A stretch of 14,304 bases of DNA from Bacteroidales bacterium (GCA_004555765.1 SFHG01000041.1:1-14304), one strand, 5' to 3'; shown: positions 6,815 through 14,289, counted from the first letter of the stretch. Numbers and translations are program-made. Notes: generated by a model from the sequence alone, not told the origin.

Positions 6815-7418
6815 GTGCAGCCCGGCTCCGGAAGCACACCAAGTCATCATCGGAGTGGATCCGGGGACGATCGTGATGGGGTACGGCATTCTGGAAGTAG
6901 GCAGGGGCTCCGGACACAGGGAAAAAGCCCTGCTTGCGATGGGAGTTCTGAAGCTGGACAAGTTCGCCTCTCACTACGACAGGTTACTGAAGATCCACGA
7001 GGGCGTCTCCGCACTCATCCGTCGCTATAAGCCCTCCGCATTGGCCATCGAGGCACCTTTTTACGGGAAAAACGTCCAGAGTATGCTCAAGCTCGGACGC
7101 GGTCAGGGTGCGGCAATCATTGCGGCAAAGAGCGCGGGCATCCCCGTAGCCGAGTACGCCCCGTCGACCATCAAAAAAGCCATCACGGGCAGGGGCAACG
7201 CCTCCAAAGAGCAGGTCAAACTCTTCCTCCAAAAAGAGCTCCAAATCCCCGAGAGTGCATTCCTCGAGGCTCTTGATGCCACAGATGCCGTGGCCGTGGC
7301 TCTGTGTCACCACCTCACACCGCTCTTCGGCACTTTTTCGCCCGGAGGGAAGCGGACAAGACCTTCGGCTTCGTGGACCGACTTCGCCAAGCAGAACCCC
7401 GATAAAATAAAGAGGTAA
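6795..7418 (+). CDS. ruvC: Holliday junction resolvase RuvC
   Basis: RuvC is the endonuclease that cuts four-way DNA junctions with RuvAB during recombination repair. The retroviral-integrase-like fold is recognised from IIGVDPGTIVMGYGI, LAIEAPFYGKNVQSMLKLGRGQG, TIKKAITGRGNASKEQV and EALDATDAVAVALCHH. The catalytic acids are D22, E86, D161 and D164, in the same order as D7, E66, D138 and D141 of E. coli, so the enzyme looks active. The start is uncertain: no in-frame ATG lies near the conserved GVDPG, and the GTG at 6795 is the only standard codon giving a full domain. It adds about 15 residues before the usual start and overlaps the lipoprotein gene by 20 bases. At 207 residues it is slightly longer than the roughly 190 usual in Bacteroidales, partly from a basic C-terminal tail. 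Confidence 0.93.
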   Translation: MPSSTIKCSPAPEAHQVIIGVDPGTIVMGYGILEVGRGSGHREKALLAMGVLKLDKFASHYDRLLKIHEGVSALIRRYKPSALAIEAPFYGKNVQSMLKLGRGQGAAIIAAKSAGIPVAEYAPSTIKKAITGRGNASKEQVKLFLQKELQIPESAFLEALDATDAVAVALCHHLTPLFGTFSPGGKRTRPSASWTDFAKQNPDKIKR

Positions 7419-7426
7419 ATAATGGG

Positions 7427-7434
7427 TACTTTTG
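7427..7434 (+). promoter_or_regulatory. -7 promoter element upstream of the nad operon
   Basis: TACTTTTG is an exact match to the Bacteroidetes -7 element TAnnTTTG and sits 9 bases after the ruvC stop. The flanks (GGGTACTTTTGCA) resemble those of the elements at 4203 and 11031. No clear -33 TTTG is seen at the right spacing. If used, transcription starts near 7440, leaving a leader of about 165 bases before nadB. Confidence 0.6.
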
Positions 7435-7440
7435 CACTCG

Positions 7441-7604
7441 AAACCTTGACCCCCACAAGCTCCCTTGGAAGATAAAAATCCGGGTACGTATCTCCCGCAC
7501 TTACACAGTTGTAAAAGAGGTGAGGAGCAAATGAGGTATGCTTAAGGCGGTTTGTTTGTGAAAGAAAGCCATTAGATAAAAAGAGTATCGTCCAAGGATT
7601 TGAT
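7441..7604 (+). promoter_or_regulatory. Long, possibly structured mRNA leader of the nadBCA operon
   Basis: These bases lie between the predicted promoter and the nadB ATG and contain no gene I can support. A multi-stem fold is possible: outer GCTCC (7459-7463) with GGAGC (7524-7528), enclosing CGGG (7481-7484) with CCCG (7494-7497) and TTACA (7501-7505) with TGTAA (7510-7514). The arrangement is three-way-junction-like, but each stem is only four or five base pairs. AGGAG at 7523-7527 sits just before the tiny frame ATG-AGG-TAT-GCT-TAA (7531-7545), so the outer stem would hide a ribosome-binding-like sequence. A role as a riboswitch or attenuator for NAD synthesis is inference; it does not obviously match a known NAD riboswitch. 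Confidence 0.35.
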
Positions 7605-9176
7605 ATGCAAAACATTTACGATTACGTCGTGATAGGGAGCGGCTTGGCCGGTCTCTGCACCGCTCACTATCTTTCGGGTAGCGGAGGCAAGGTGGCTCTT
7701 GTTGCCAAAAGCGAGATCACGGACAGCAACTCCTACCACGCCCAAGGCGGTATGGCCGCCGTCTGGAGCGACGATGACACCTCCCGGGAGCATTACGAGG
7801 ACACTATGGAGGCCGGCGCCTACCTCAACGACCCATCCGCCGTCACGATACTCACGGATGAGGCTCCCAAGCGAATCGAAGAGCTGATCGAACTCGGCAT
7901 GAAGTTCGACACGGCGGGAGGTAAAATCTCCCTCGGACTCGAAGGAGGACACCATCACCACCGCATCCTCCACGCCGGAGGCGATGCCACGGGGCAGAAA
8001 GTCACTTCGTTTATGATCGGTGTCGTGAGGGAAGATGCCAATATCGACATCCTTGACCACCATCTCTTTTTCGACCTCATCACAGACGACGGCGCCTCCC
8101 GGGTTATCGGGGCGCGTACCATCGACCGCGACACGCATAAGGAAGAGGATTTCATCGCTCGAGCTGTCGTCTTGGCCACGGGCGGATATGGCGCGCTCTA
8201 CGCCCCCACGACCAATCCCCAATCTGCCAAAGGGGACGGCATCATCGCCGCATACCGCGCGGGAGCGACACTGAGGGATCTCGAATTCGTACAATTTCAT
8301 CCCACTGCCCTTTCCGCAGAAGGAGCCCCGGCTTTCCTTATCTCGGAAGCGGTTCGGGGCGAAGGTGCCTACCTGCTGAACCGCCGGGGGAAACGCTTTA
8401 TGCTCGGACGTCACCCGCTGGTCGAGTTGGCTCCGAGAGACATCGTGGCTCGTGAGATCTTCAATGAGATGCAGAGAGAGGGCTCTTCGTCCGTCCGACT
8501 GTCTCTGAGGCACCTCGACCCGGATCGTGTCCGGATGAGGTTCCCGACGATCTCGGAGTACCTCTCTTCCATCGGCATCGATATGACGGAAGAGATCCCG
8601 GTGGCACCTGCGGCACACTACGCGATGGGCGGCATCCTTGCCGATCTCTACGGGCGCACGACGCTCAAAGGACTCTATACCGTCGGGGAAGCGGCATCCA
8701 CAGGCGTGATGGGTGCCAATAGACTTGCGTCCAATTCGCTCGTGGAGTGTACCGTCTTCTCTAAGCGCATCGCCGAAGCGGTCCGGAGCGACGAGCTTCG
8801 GGAGCCTGTCCCTGCCACCTCCTGCGTCACGGACTTTGCGCCCGGCGAGCCGGACGACATCTCCGGAGTAGAAGAGCGTCTGGGAAATTTGATGAGCCAA
8901 AAAGTAGGCATTCTCCGCTCTGAGCGGGAACTGAAGGAGGCCTTATCCGATGTCGCAGCACTCCGTAAAGAGTTGGAAAACCTTCGCTCCGCACAAGCGT
9001 ACATGCAGCGGGGACGGCTCGACCTCGCGGAGCTTGTCATCCGCTCCGCCCTCGCCCGCGACGAAAGCCGAGGCAGCCATTACAGGACAGATTTCCCCGA
9101 GATGCGTCCCCTTGGGGAGGCGTACCATACCCTCGTTTCAAAAGACACAGACCTCACGCACATACCCCTCTTATGA
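7605..9176 (+). CDS. nadB: L-aspartate oxidase (NadB)
   Basis: NadB is the FAD enzyme that oxidises L-aspartate to iminoaspartate, the first step of de novo NAD synthesis in the cytoplasm. The product has 523 residues, typical for the family. The FAD-binding VVIGSGLAGL lies at residues 8-17, followed by SYHAQGGMAAVWSDDDT and the substrate-region stretch GLEGGHHHHRILHAGGDATG. Residues matching E. coli H244, R290, H351 and R386 are visible as H232 (QFHPT), R278 (ELAPRDIVARE), H338 (AAHYAMGGI) and R373 (GANRLASNSLVE), with almost identical spacing. These motifs favour NadB over succinate dehydrogenase or fumarate reductase flavoproteins, and the neighbours nadC and nadA confirm it. It overlaps nadC by ATGA. 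AAGGA upstream of the ATG may act as a ribosome site. Confidence 0.96.
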   Translation: MQNIYDYVVIGSGLAGLCTAHYLSGSGGKVALVAKSEITDSNSYHAQGGMAAVWSDDDTSREHYEDTMEAGAYLNDPSAVTILTDEAPKRIEELIELGMKFDTAGGKISLGLEGGHHHHRILHAGGDATGQKVTSFMIGVVREDANIDILDHHLFFDLITDDGASRVIGARTIDRDTHKEEDFIARAVVLATGGYGALYAPTTNPQSAKGDGIIAAYRAGATLRDLEFVQFHPTALSAEGAPAFLISEAVRGEGAYLLNRRGKRFMLGRHPLVELAPRDIVAREIFNEMQREGSSSVRLSLRHLDPDRVRMRFPTISEYLSSIGIDMTEEIPVAPAAHYAMGGILADLYGRTTLKGLYTVGEAASTGVMGANRLASNSLVECTVFSKRIAEAVRSDELREPVPATSCVTDFAPGEPDDISGVEERLGNLMSQKVGILRSERELKEALSDVAALRKELENLRSAQAYMQRGRLDLAELVIRSALARDESRGSHYRTDFPEMRPLGEAYHTLVSKDTDLTHIPLL

Positions 9177-10045
9177 TCAAAAATCTCGAAGCCGAAGACC
9201 GGCTCAAAACGCTCATAGATATGGCCTTTGCCGAAGACCTCGGCACGGGAGACCTTGCTACGCAGGTCATTTTTCCGGAATCTCGGAAGGCAGAAGCCTA
9301 CCTCATCGCTAAAGCCGACGGGGTCATATCCGGTCTCGAAATCGCCAAGATGGTACTCGAACACTTCGGCCCCCTCGAAGACTTTACCCCGCACGTGAAA
9401 GATGGAGATCGCGTCACTAAGGGGCAAAAAATCCTCGACTTCAGAGGAGACTATGCCCATCTGCTCTCCTCGGAACGCATTATGCTCAACTTCCTTCAGA
9501 GAATGAGCGGCATCGCCACCGCCACACGCCACTATGTCGACCTCCTCAGCGGCACCCGTACCCGCATCCTCGACACCCGTAAGACGCTGCCCGGACACCG
9601 CTACACCGACAAGATGGCAGTCCTGCACGGCGGAGGTATGAACCACCGTATGGGGCTCTATGATATGTGCCTCCTCAAAGACAACCACATCACCGTCTCC
9701 GGTGGAGTGCGGCAGGCCATCGAAGCTGCGAGAGCCGGCCTGCCTGTTTCGGTGAAGATTGAGATTGAGACAGAGACACTCCCTCAGGTGAAAGAAGCCC
9801 TTGACGCCGGAGCCGACATCATTATGCTCGACAATATGGACATCCCGACGATGCGGCGCGCCGTGGAAATGATCTCCGGCAGAGCCAAGACCGAGGCCTC
9901 GGGCAACATCACAAGCGACAACATCGCCCAAATAGCCCGAGAAACCGGTGTGGACTTTATCTCGAGCGGTGCCCTCACCCACTCCGTAAAGGCGCTTGAC
10001 ATCAGTATGAAGTTCACGAAAACCTCCGACTTGCAGACAAAATAA
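9173..10045 (+). CDS. nadC: Nicotinate-nucleotide pyrophosphorylase, carboxylating (quinolinate phosphoribosyltransferase)
   Basis: NadC converts quinolinate and phosphoribosyl pyrophosphate into nicotinate mononucleotide, CO2 and pyrophosphate, the third step of the branch. At 290 residues it has the family length. The N-terminal domain contains AFAEDLGTGDLAT, and the barrel carries ILDTRKTLPGHR, LHGGGMNHRMGLYDM and LLKDNHI. The substrate-binding residues R136, K137, H158, R159 and K169 fall at a constant offset of three from R139, K140, H161, R162 and K172 of the Mycobacterium tuberculosis enzyme as I recall them, so the active site looks complete. The C-terminal VDFISSGALTHSVKALDISMKF is also conserved. 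The ATG overlaps the nadB stop, and nadA follows after 16 bases, so all three are probably one transcript. Confidence 0.96.
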   Translation: MIKNLEAEDRLKTLIDMAFAEDLGTGDLATQVIFPESRKAEAYLIAKADGVISGLEIAKMVLEHFGPLEDFTPHVKDGDRVTKGQKILDFRGDYAHLLSSERIMLNFLQRMSGIATATRHYVDLLSGTRTRILDTRKTLPGHRYTDKMAVLHGGGMNHRMGLYDMCLLKDNHITVSGGVRQAIEAARAGLPVSVKIEIETETLPQVKEALDAGADIIMLDNMDIPTMRRAVEMISGRAKTEASGNITSDNIAQIARETGVDFISSGALTHSVKALDISMKFTKTSDLQTK

Positions 10046-10052
10046 ATAATCC

Positions 10053-10057
10053 AGGAG
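10053..10057 (+). promoter_or_regulatory. Clear Shine-Dalgarno site before nadA
   Basis: AGGAG lies four bases before the ATG of nadA, in the 16-base gap after nadC. It is notable because Bacteroidetes genes usually lack strong Shine-Dalgarno sequences; most other starts in this window show none. It supports the start at 10062. Confidence 0.6.
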
Positions 10058-10061
10058 ATAT

Positions 10062-11000
10062 ATGGAAAATCACGATACCAAAAAGATTTCGGAAGAAATA
10101 AACCGGCTCAAAAAAGAGCACAACGCAGTACTCCTCTGCCACTACTACCAATCCGCAGAAATCCAAAAAGTCGCGGACTTCCTCGGCGACTCCCTTGAGC
10201 TCTCGCGCAAAGCCAAAGAGACCGATGCAGACATCATTCTCTTTGCCGGCGTACACTTTATGGCTGAGACGGCGAGCATCCTCTCTCCCGACAAAAAAGT
10301 CCTCATCCCCGTACTCGGCGCCGGGTGTACCCTCGCCGACAGCATTACGGCAGAGGATCTCCGCAAGTGGAAAGCCAGTCACGAGGACGGCCTTGTGGTC
10401 AGCTACGTCAATACGTCTGCCGAAGTCAAAGCCGAGACGGACTACTGCGTCACGAGCGCCAATGCCGTGAAGATCGTCTCCCTCCTACCCAAAGACCGCC
10501 CCATCCTCTTCTGCCCGGACAGGCACCTCGGCCGGTACATCCAAGCCGTCACCGGAAGAGAACTCGAACTCTGGCCGGGGGCATGCTACATCCACAAAGA
10601 GATGGACGGGAGCCTCGCCAAAGAGGCACTGAAAGCGCACCCCGCGCCCGTCGAACTGCTGATCCACCCCGAGACTGTCGCGGCTTCCGACCCCGACATC
10701 CTCTCGAACCCAAGGTGCGTCATCGGCTCTACCTCCACGATCATCAAAAGACCCGCCATCTCCGGTCTCGACACCTACATAGTGGGTACCGAGATCGGCA
10801 TCATTACGGAACTCGAGCGACTCTATCCGGATAAAAAGTTCGTCCCCCTTACCGAGGGACGTGTCTGCGAGTATATGCGCAAAATCTCTCTCCGGAATAT
10901 CCTCGAAGCCCTTCGGGACGAAAAATACGAAGTCAAAGTACCCGATGAAATTCGCGAGCGGGCCATCGTCCCGATTGAGCGGATGCTCTCGATGAGTTGA
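10062..11000 (+). CDS. nadA: Quinolinate synthase A (NadA)
   Basis: NadA condenses iminoaspartate with dihydroxyacetone phosphate to quinolinate, using an oxygen-sensitive [4Fe-4S] cluster. The 312-residue product has the length of the shorter NadA group. Visible family segments are LLCHYYQSAEIQKVADFLGDSLELSRKA (reported here only as residues 26-53), IILFAGVHFMAETASILSP, and VVSYVNTSAEVKAETDYC. The three cluster cysteines, one per domain, are best assigned to C89 (GAGCTLAD), C175 (WPGACYIHKE) and C269 (GRVCEYMRK); the spacing is similar to C83, C170 and C256 of the Thermotoga enzyme. FCPDRHLGRY and PRCVIGSTSTI are also typical. It is the last gene of the nadBCA set and ends 30 bases before a new promoter element. 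A cluster this exposed fits an anaerobic or microaerophilic life. Confidence 0.96.
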   Translation: MENHDTKKISEEINRLKKEHNAVLLCHYYQSAEIQKVADFLGDSLELSRKAKETDADIILFAGVHFMAETASILSPDKKVLIPVLGAGCTLADSITAEDLRKWKASHEDGLVVSYVNTSAEVKAETDYCVTSANAVKIVSLLPKDRPILFCPDRHLGRYIQAVTGRELELWPGACYIHKEMDGSLAKEALKAHPAPVELLIHPETVAASDPDILSNPRCVIGSTSTIIKRPAISGLDTYIVGTEIGIITELERLYPDKKFVPLTEGRVCEYMRKISLRNILEALRDEKYEVKVPDEIRERAIVPIERMLSMS

Positions 11001-11030
11001 AGAAAGGTATATTTATTCAACAATTATGGC

Positions 11031-11038
11031 TACTTTTG
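11031..11038 (+). promoter_or_regulatory. -7 promoter element before the small membrane protein and PPi-phosphofructokinase
   Basis: TACTTTTG matches TAnnTTTG exactly and begins 30 bases after nadA ends. Its context GGCTACTTTTGCA resembles the elements at 4203 and 7427. It lies 33 bases before the ATG at 11072, giving a short leader. No convincing -33 element is visible. Confidence 0.6.
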
Positions 11039-11071
11039 CAAAAAGAACGGAGAAGAACAGAACTGTCACCT

Positions 11072-11350
11072 ATGAACGGTCCAAGTCCTAAATTTTGGGT
11101 CATACTCAAGCGAACTATGCTTTTGCTCGCCGCGCTCTCACTAGTAGCGGCGGTTGTGCTTTATCTCACTCTGACGGGACTCCAAAAGACATTCTTTTCG
11201 CTCTGCGCCCTCATCATAGGCGCAAACTTCCTCTTTATTTACTCTTTCGTCCGGCTTAATGACAGCAAACGCCCCGGATCTGAGGCGTTTGGCAGTCATC
11301 TGCACACCCCGAAGGACGAGAGACCGAATCGCCCATTTTTACAAAAATAA
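11072..11350 (+). CDS. Small two-helix inner-membrane protein of unknown function
   Basis: The product has 92 residues, with two predicted membrane segments at about residues 16-36 (leucine/alanine/valine rich) and 41-60. Lysine and arginine precede the first (K13, R14), and R61 plus a hydrophilic, basic tail follow the second, so both ends probably face the cytoplasm. The frame is open to a TTG at 10997, but that codon precedes the promoter element at 11031, so the ATG at 11072 is chosen. It lies 14 bases before the phosphofructokinase gene and is probably cotranscribed with it. I do not recognise the family; it resembles many short Bacteroidales membrane proteins. A role next to PPi-phosphofructokinase is not established. 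Confidence 0.7.
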   Translation: MNGPSPKFWVILKRTMLLLAALSLVAAVVLYLTLTGLQKTFFSLCALIIGANFLFIYSFVRLNDSKRPGSEAFGSHLHTPKDERPNRPFLQK

Positions 11351-11364
11351 CGACATACTACACC

Positions 11365-13008
11365 ATGAAGATCAGCCCTCTGCAAGAAGCACGCGCCAAC
11401 TACCAACCCAAGATGCCCGAGATCCTCTCCGGCGAGCTGCACACCTCAGACGGAGCTCCGACGGAGTCCGTTTCCGACCAAGAAGAGATTAAGAAACTCT
11501 TCCCGAATACCTACGGTCTTCCTTTGGTCACGTTTGAGAAGGGGAAAGGTGCCGGGAACGTGCACCCGCTGAACGTGGGCGTCATCCTCTCCGGCGGACA
11601 GGCACCCGGAGGTCACAACGTCATCAGCGGACTTTTTGACGGCATCAAGCAGATTCACCGCGACAGCCGTCTCTTCGGATTCCTTATGGGACCGGGCGGT
11701 CTCGTGGATCACAAATACATCGAGCTGACAAGCGACATCATTGACGAATACCGCAACACGGGAGGCTTCGACATCATCGGATCGGGCCGTACCAAACTCG
11801 AGACCAAGGAGCAGTTCGACAAAGGACTGACCATACTCCGCGAGCTCGGCATCTCTGCCCTCGTCATCATCGGTGGAGACGACTCCAATACAAATGCCTG
11901 CGTCCTCGCCGAGTATTACAAGAAGATAGATGCCGGCGTGCAGGTCATCGGGTGTCCGAAGACGATCGACGGAGACCTCAAAAACGCCCAGATAGAGACC
12001 TCTTTCGGCTTTGATACAGCGACAAAAGTCTACTCCGAAATGATCGGTAACATACAGCGTGACTGCAACTCAGCCCGCAAGTACTGGCACTTCATCAAGC
12101 TGATGGGACGCTCGGCGAGCCACATCGCACTCGAGTGCGCCCTCAAGACCCAACCCAACATCGCCATCATCAGCGAAGAAGTCGAGGCAAAGAACCAATC
12201 CCTGGACGACATCGTGACCCACATCGCCGGGGTCGTGGCTGACCGTGCCGCGGAGGGCAACAACTTCGGCACAGTACTCATCCCCGAGGGACTGATCGAA
12301 TTTGTCCCCGCGATGCGCCTCCTCATTTCCGAGCTCAACGACCTCCTTGCGGGTGAGAGCGAGGCATTTGCCGAGACAGGTAAGGACGAACAGCTCGAAT
12401 TCATCGCAAGCCGTCTCTCGACCGAAAATGCAGCCATCTTCCGTTCGCTCCCCGAGACCGTTGCCCGCCAGCTTGCAGCCGAGCGCGACCCCCACGGCAA
12501 CGTCCAAGTCTCCCTCATCGAGACCGAAAAACTCCTCTCCGGCATGGTAGCCACAAAGCTCGCCGAGTGGAAGAAGGTGGGCAAGTACACGGGTAAATTT
12601 GCCACACAGCACCACTTCTTCGGCTACGAAGGACGCTGTGCGGCTCCATCCAACTTCGACGCGGACTACTGCTACACCCTTGGTTACACAGCCGCTCAGC
12701 TCATCTCTTCCGGCAAGACCGGCTATATGAGCTCCGTCCGTAACCTCACCAAAAATGTGACGGAATGGGTTCCCGGCGGAATCCCCATCACTATGATGAT
12801 GAATATCGAGCGTCGCCACGGTGAGCTTAAGCCGGTCATCAAGAAAGCACTCGTAGAGCTTGACGGCATGCCCTTCAAGACATTCGAGGAAAATCGGAGC
12901 AAGTGGGCACGAGAGACGAGCTACATCTATCCCGGCCCCATCCAATACTTCGGCCCATCCGAAGTCTGCGACCAGCCCACTTCCACCCTTCTCCTCGAAC
13001 ACCTCTGA
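11365..13008 (+). CDS. Diphosphate--fructose-6-phosphate 1-phosphotransferase (PPi-dependent phosphofructokinase)
   Basis: This 547-residue cytoplasmic enzyme uses pyrophosphate instead of ATP to interconvert fructose-6-phosphate and fructose-1,6-bisphosphate, so it can serve glycolysis or gluconeogenesis. It belongs to the long PFP group shared by Bacteroidetes, spirochaetes and plants. Motifs in order are GVILSGGQAPGGHN, GSGRTKLETKEQF, IIGGDDSNTNA, GCPKTIDGDLKN, and LMGRSASHIALECAL. D173 in GGDDS replaces the glycine (E. coli G104) of ATP-using enzymes, and K199 in PKTIDGD replaces G124; these two changes mark pyrophosphate specificity. D202 is the expected catalytic base. The C-terminal domain contains GYEGRCAAPSNFDADYCYTLG. 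The ATG at 11365 follows the small membrane protein gene closely. Function is secure from these residues. Confidence 0.96.
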   Translation: MKISPLQEARANYQPKMPEILSGELHTSDGAPTESVSDQEEIKKLFPNTYGLPLVTFEKGKGAGNVHPLNVGVILSGGQAPGGHNVISGLFDGIKQIHRDSRLFGFLMGPGGLVDHKYIELTSDIIDEYRNTGGFDIIGSGRTKLETKEQFDKGLTILRELGISALVIIGGDDSNTNACVLAEYYKKIDAGVQVIGCPKTIDGDLKNAQIETSFGFDTATKVYSEMIGNIQRDCNSARKYWHFIKLMGRSASHIALECALKTQPNIAIISEEVEAKNQSLDDIVTHIAGVVADRAAEGNNFGTVLIPEGLIEFVPAMRLLISELNDLLAGESEAFAETGKDEQLEFIASRLSTENAAIFRSLPETVARQLAAERDPHGNVQVSLIETEKLLSGMVATKLAEWKKVGKYTGKFATQHHFFGYEGRCAAPSNFDADYCYTLGYTAAQLISSGKTGYMSSVRNLTKNVTEWVPGGIPITMMMNIERRHGELKPVIKKALVELDGMPFKTFEENRSKWARETSYIYPGPIQYFGPSEVCDQPTSTLLLEHL

Positions 13009-13134
13009 TAAGAAAGAGTGCGTTCCCCGGGAAAGGGGCTGTAAAAAGGAGGCGTACACCCGTTCTCTTACGAGTACACACCTTTGATGAATAAGGAAAT
13101 GTCTGAGACAGAGAGTATCGTACAGGCATCGCAG

Positions 13135-13142
13135 TAACTTTA
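13135..13142 (+). promoter_or_regulatory. Possible -7 element for the WecA-like gene
   Basis: TAACTTTA differs from TAnnTTTG only in the last base and lies 19 bases before the ATG at 13162. The rest of the gap 13009-13161 has a CCCC-GGGAAA-GGGG hairpin near 13027-13040 without a T tract, so it is not a convincing terminator, and nothing else I can assign. Confidence 0.35.
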
Positions 13143-13161
13143 GTTGCATTCTTGATAAAAT

Positions 13162-14289
13162 ATGGATATAGCTGTCATTCTCGTCACAGGTTTTGTTATC
13201 GGATTTTTCATCAGCAGTATGTCACTTCCCGTGATTTTAAGAATTGCGAAGGAGAAAAATCTGTACGACATACCGGACAAACGAAAAGTCCATGAGAACG
13301 GGATTCCCCGGCTCGGCGGTTTGGTCTTTATTCCGTCGCTTATCTTCACGCTCTCTCTACTAATAGGCATCAATTACTTTTATCTCAACCACTTCCAAAG
13401 GGATCCGGATGCCATGATTTTCGGCATCACTTGGCGTGTGTCTTTTGTGCTTTGTGCACTGCTGTTGATGTATTCGACAGGTGTTGCAGACGACTTGGTA
13501 GGCATCAGTTACCGTGCCAAGTTTCTCACACAGTTTATGAGTGCGTTATTGCTATGCTTTGGTGATATCTATTTCAAGCAGCTCTTCGGCTTTGCAGGAG
13601 TTACGGATCTTCCCGAGGTGATCGGCATACCGCTGTCCGTCATCGTTGTTATTTACATCATCAATGCCATAAACTTGGTTGACGGGGTTGACGGACTGTC
13701 ATCCATAGTCACGGGAACCGCACTGGTATTCTATGGCATCTATTTCTACATTGCCGGAGAGCACGTGTTTACCCTCGAAGCAATTGTCCTGACGGGCACC
13801 TTGATTCCTTTCTATGTCCACAATGTCTTTGGGGATGTATCGAAAACCCAAAAGATTTTTATGGGAGACACAGGATCACTCACCATCGGACTCCTTCTCT
13901 CCGTATTCTCTATGCATATCTGTAGCACGACGAGCCAAACAACCGTTTTGGGATACAATCCCTTGGTTGCAGGATTCGTCCCATTGCTATTGCCTTGCTT
14001 GGACGTGTTGCGTGTATTCGGGGTACGTATTTTCCGTGGGAAGAATCCGTTTTTGGGAGATCGTAATCATTTTCACCACAAACTTCTAAGCGTCGGATTA
14101 AGCAAGTTTGGTGTCTCCATCGTCTTTGTCATCTATACGCTCGCAGTCGGTGGTGGCACACTTCTTTTATCCAAATATCTGAATGTCACATGGCTTATCA
14201 TCGGTAATCTCGTCGTATATTTCGTGGTCATCGCACTCCTTAACCGCCGCATCTCGCGTATGAAATCTACGGCAATCACTATCAAGTAG
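13162..14289 (+). CDS. WecA/TagO-type undecaprenyl-phosphate N-acetylhexosamine-1-phosphate transferase
   Basis: The gene encodes a 375-residue polytopic membrane enzyme of the MraY/WecA (glycosyltransferase 4 / PNPT) superfamily. It moves a sugar-1-phosphate, usually GlcNAc-1-P, from a UDP-sugar to undecaprenyl phosphate, the first step of O-antigen, capsule or teichoic-type glycan assembly. Family residues visible are the N-terminal DKRKVHENGIPRLGG segment, the Mg-binding D110-D111 (GVADDLVGIS), NAINLVDGVDGL with D174 and D177, FMGDTGS with D236, and the histidine motif HFHHK at 303-307. About ten hydrophobic segments are spread over the chain. The HxHH pattern and length favour WecA/TagO over MraY; the exact sugar is unknown. 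The gene is clearly richer in A+T than the rest of the window, as is common for surface-polysaccharide genes. It is 153 bases from its upstream neighbour and is probably transcribed separately. Confidence 0.93.
   Translation: MDIAVILVTGFVIGFFISSMSLPVILRIAKEKNLYDIPDKRKVHENGIPRLGGLVFIPSLIFTLSLLIGINYFYLNHFQRDPDAMIFGITWRVSFVLCALLLMYSTGVADDLVGISYRAKFLTQFMSALLLCFGDIYFKQLFGFAGVTDLPEVIGIPLSVIVVIYIINAINLVDGVDGLSSIVTGTALVFYGIYFYIAGEHVFTLEAIVLTGTLIPFYVHNVFGDVSKTQKIFMGDTGSLTIGLLLSVFSMHICSTTSQTTVLGYNPLVAGFVPLLLPCLDVLRVFGVRIFRGKNPFLGDRNHFHHKLLSVGLSKFGVSIVFVIYTLAVGGGTLLLSKYLNVTWLIIGNLVVYFVVIALLNRRISRMKSTAITIK

Noticed and set aside
7572..8900. Long open frame on the - strand opposite nadB (442 codons), with similar ones opposite the glycogen synthase gene (4380-5537) and opposite the phosphofructokinase gene (12070-13149)
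   Set aside because: They mirror strongly conserved + strand genes in a GC-rich codon context, show no recognisable motifs, and have no promoter or spacing that would support them.
10997..11071. TTG start giving a 117-residue form of the small membrane protein
   Set aside because: The TTG lies upstream of the -7 promoter element at 11031, so a transcript from that promoter would not contain it; the added residues show no domain.
13027..13040. Terminator after the phosphofructokinase gene
   Set aside because: The CCCC/GGGG hairpin has no following T tract and only a short stem.
13087..13137. A 16-codon frame (MNKEMSETESIVQASQ) before the WecA-like gene
   Set aside because: It is too short to judge, has no ribosome-binding signal or attenuator-like hairpin after it, and stops within the likely promoter of the next gene.
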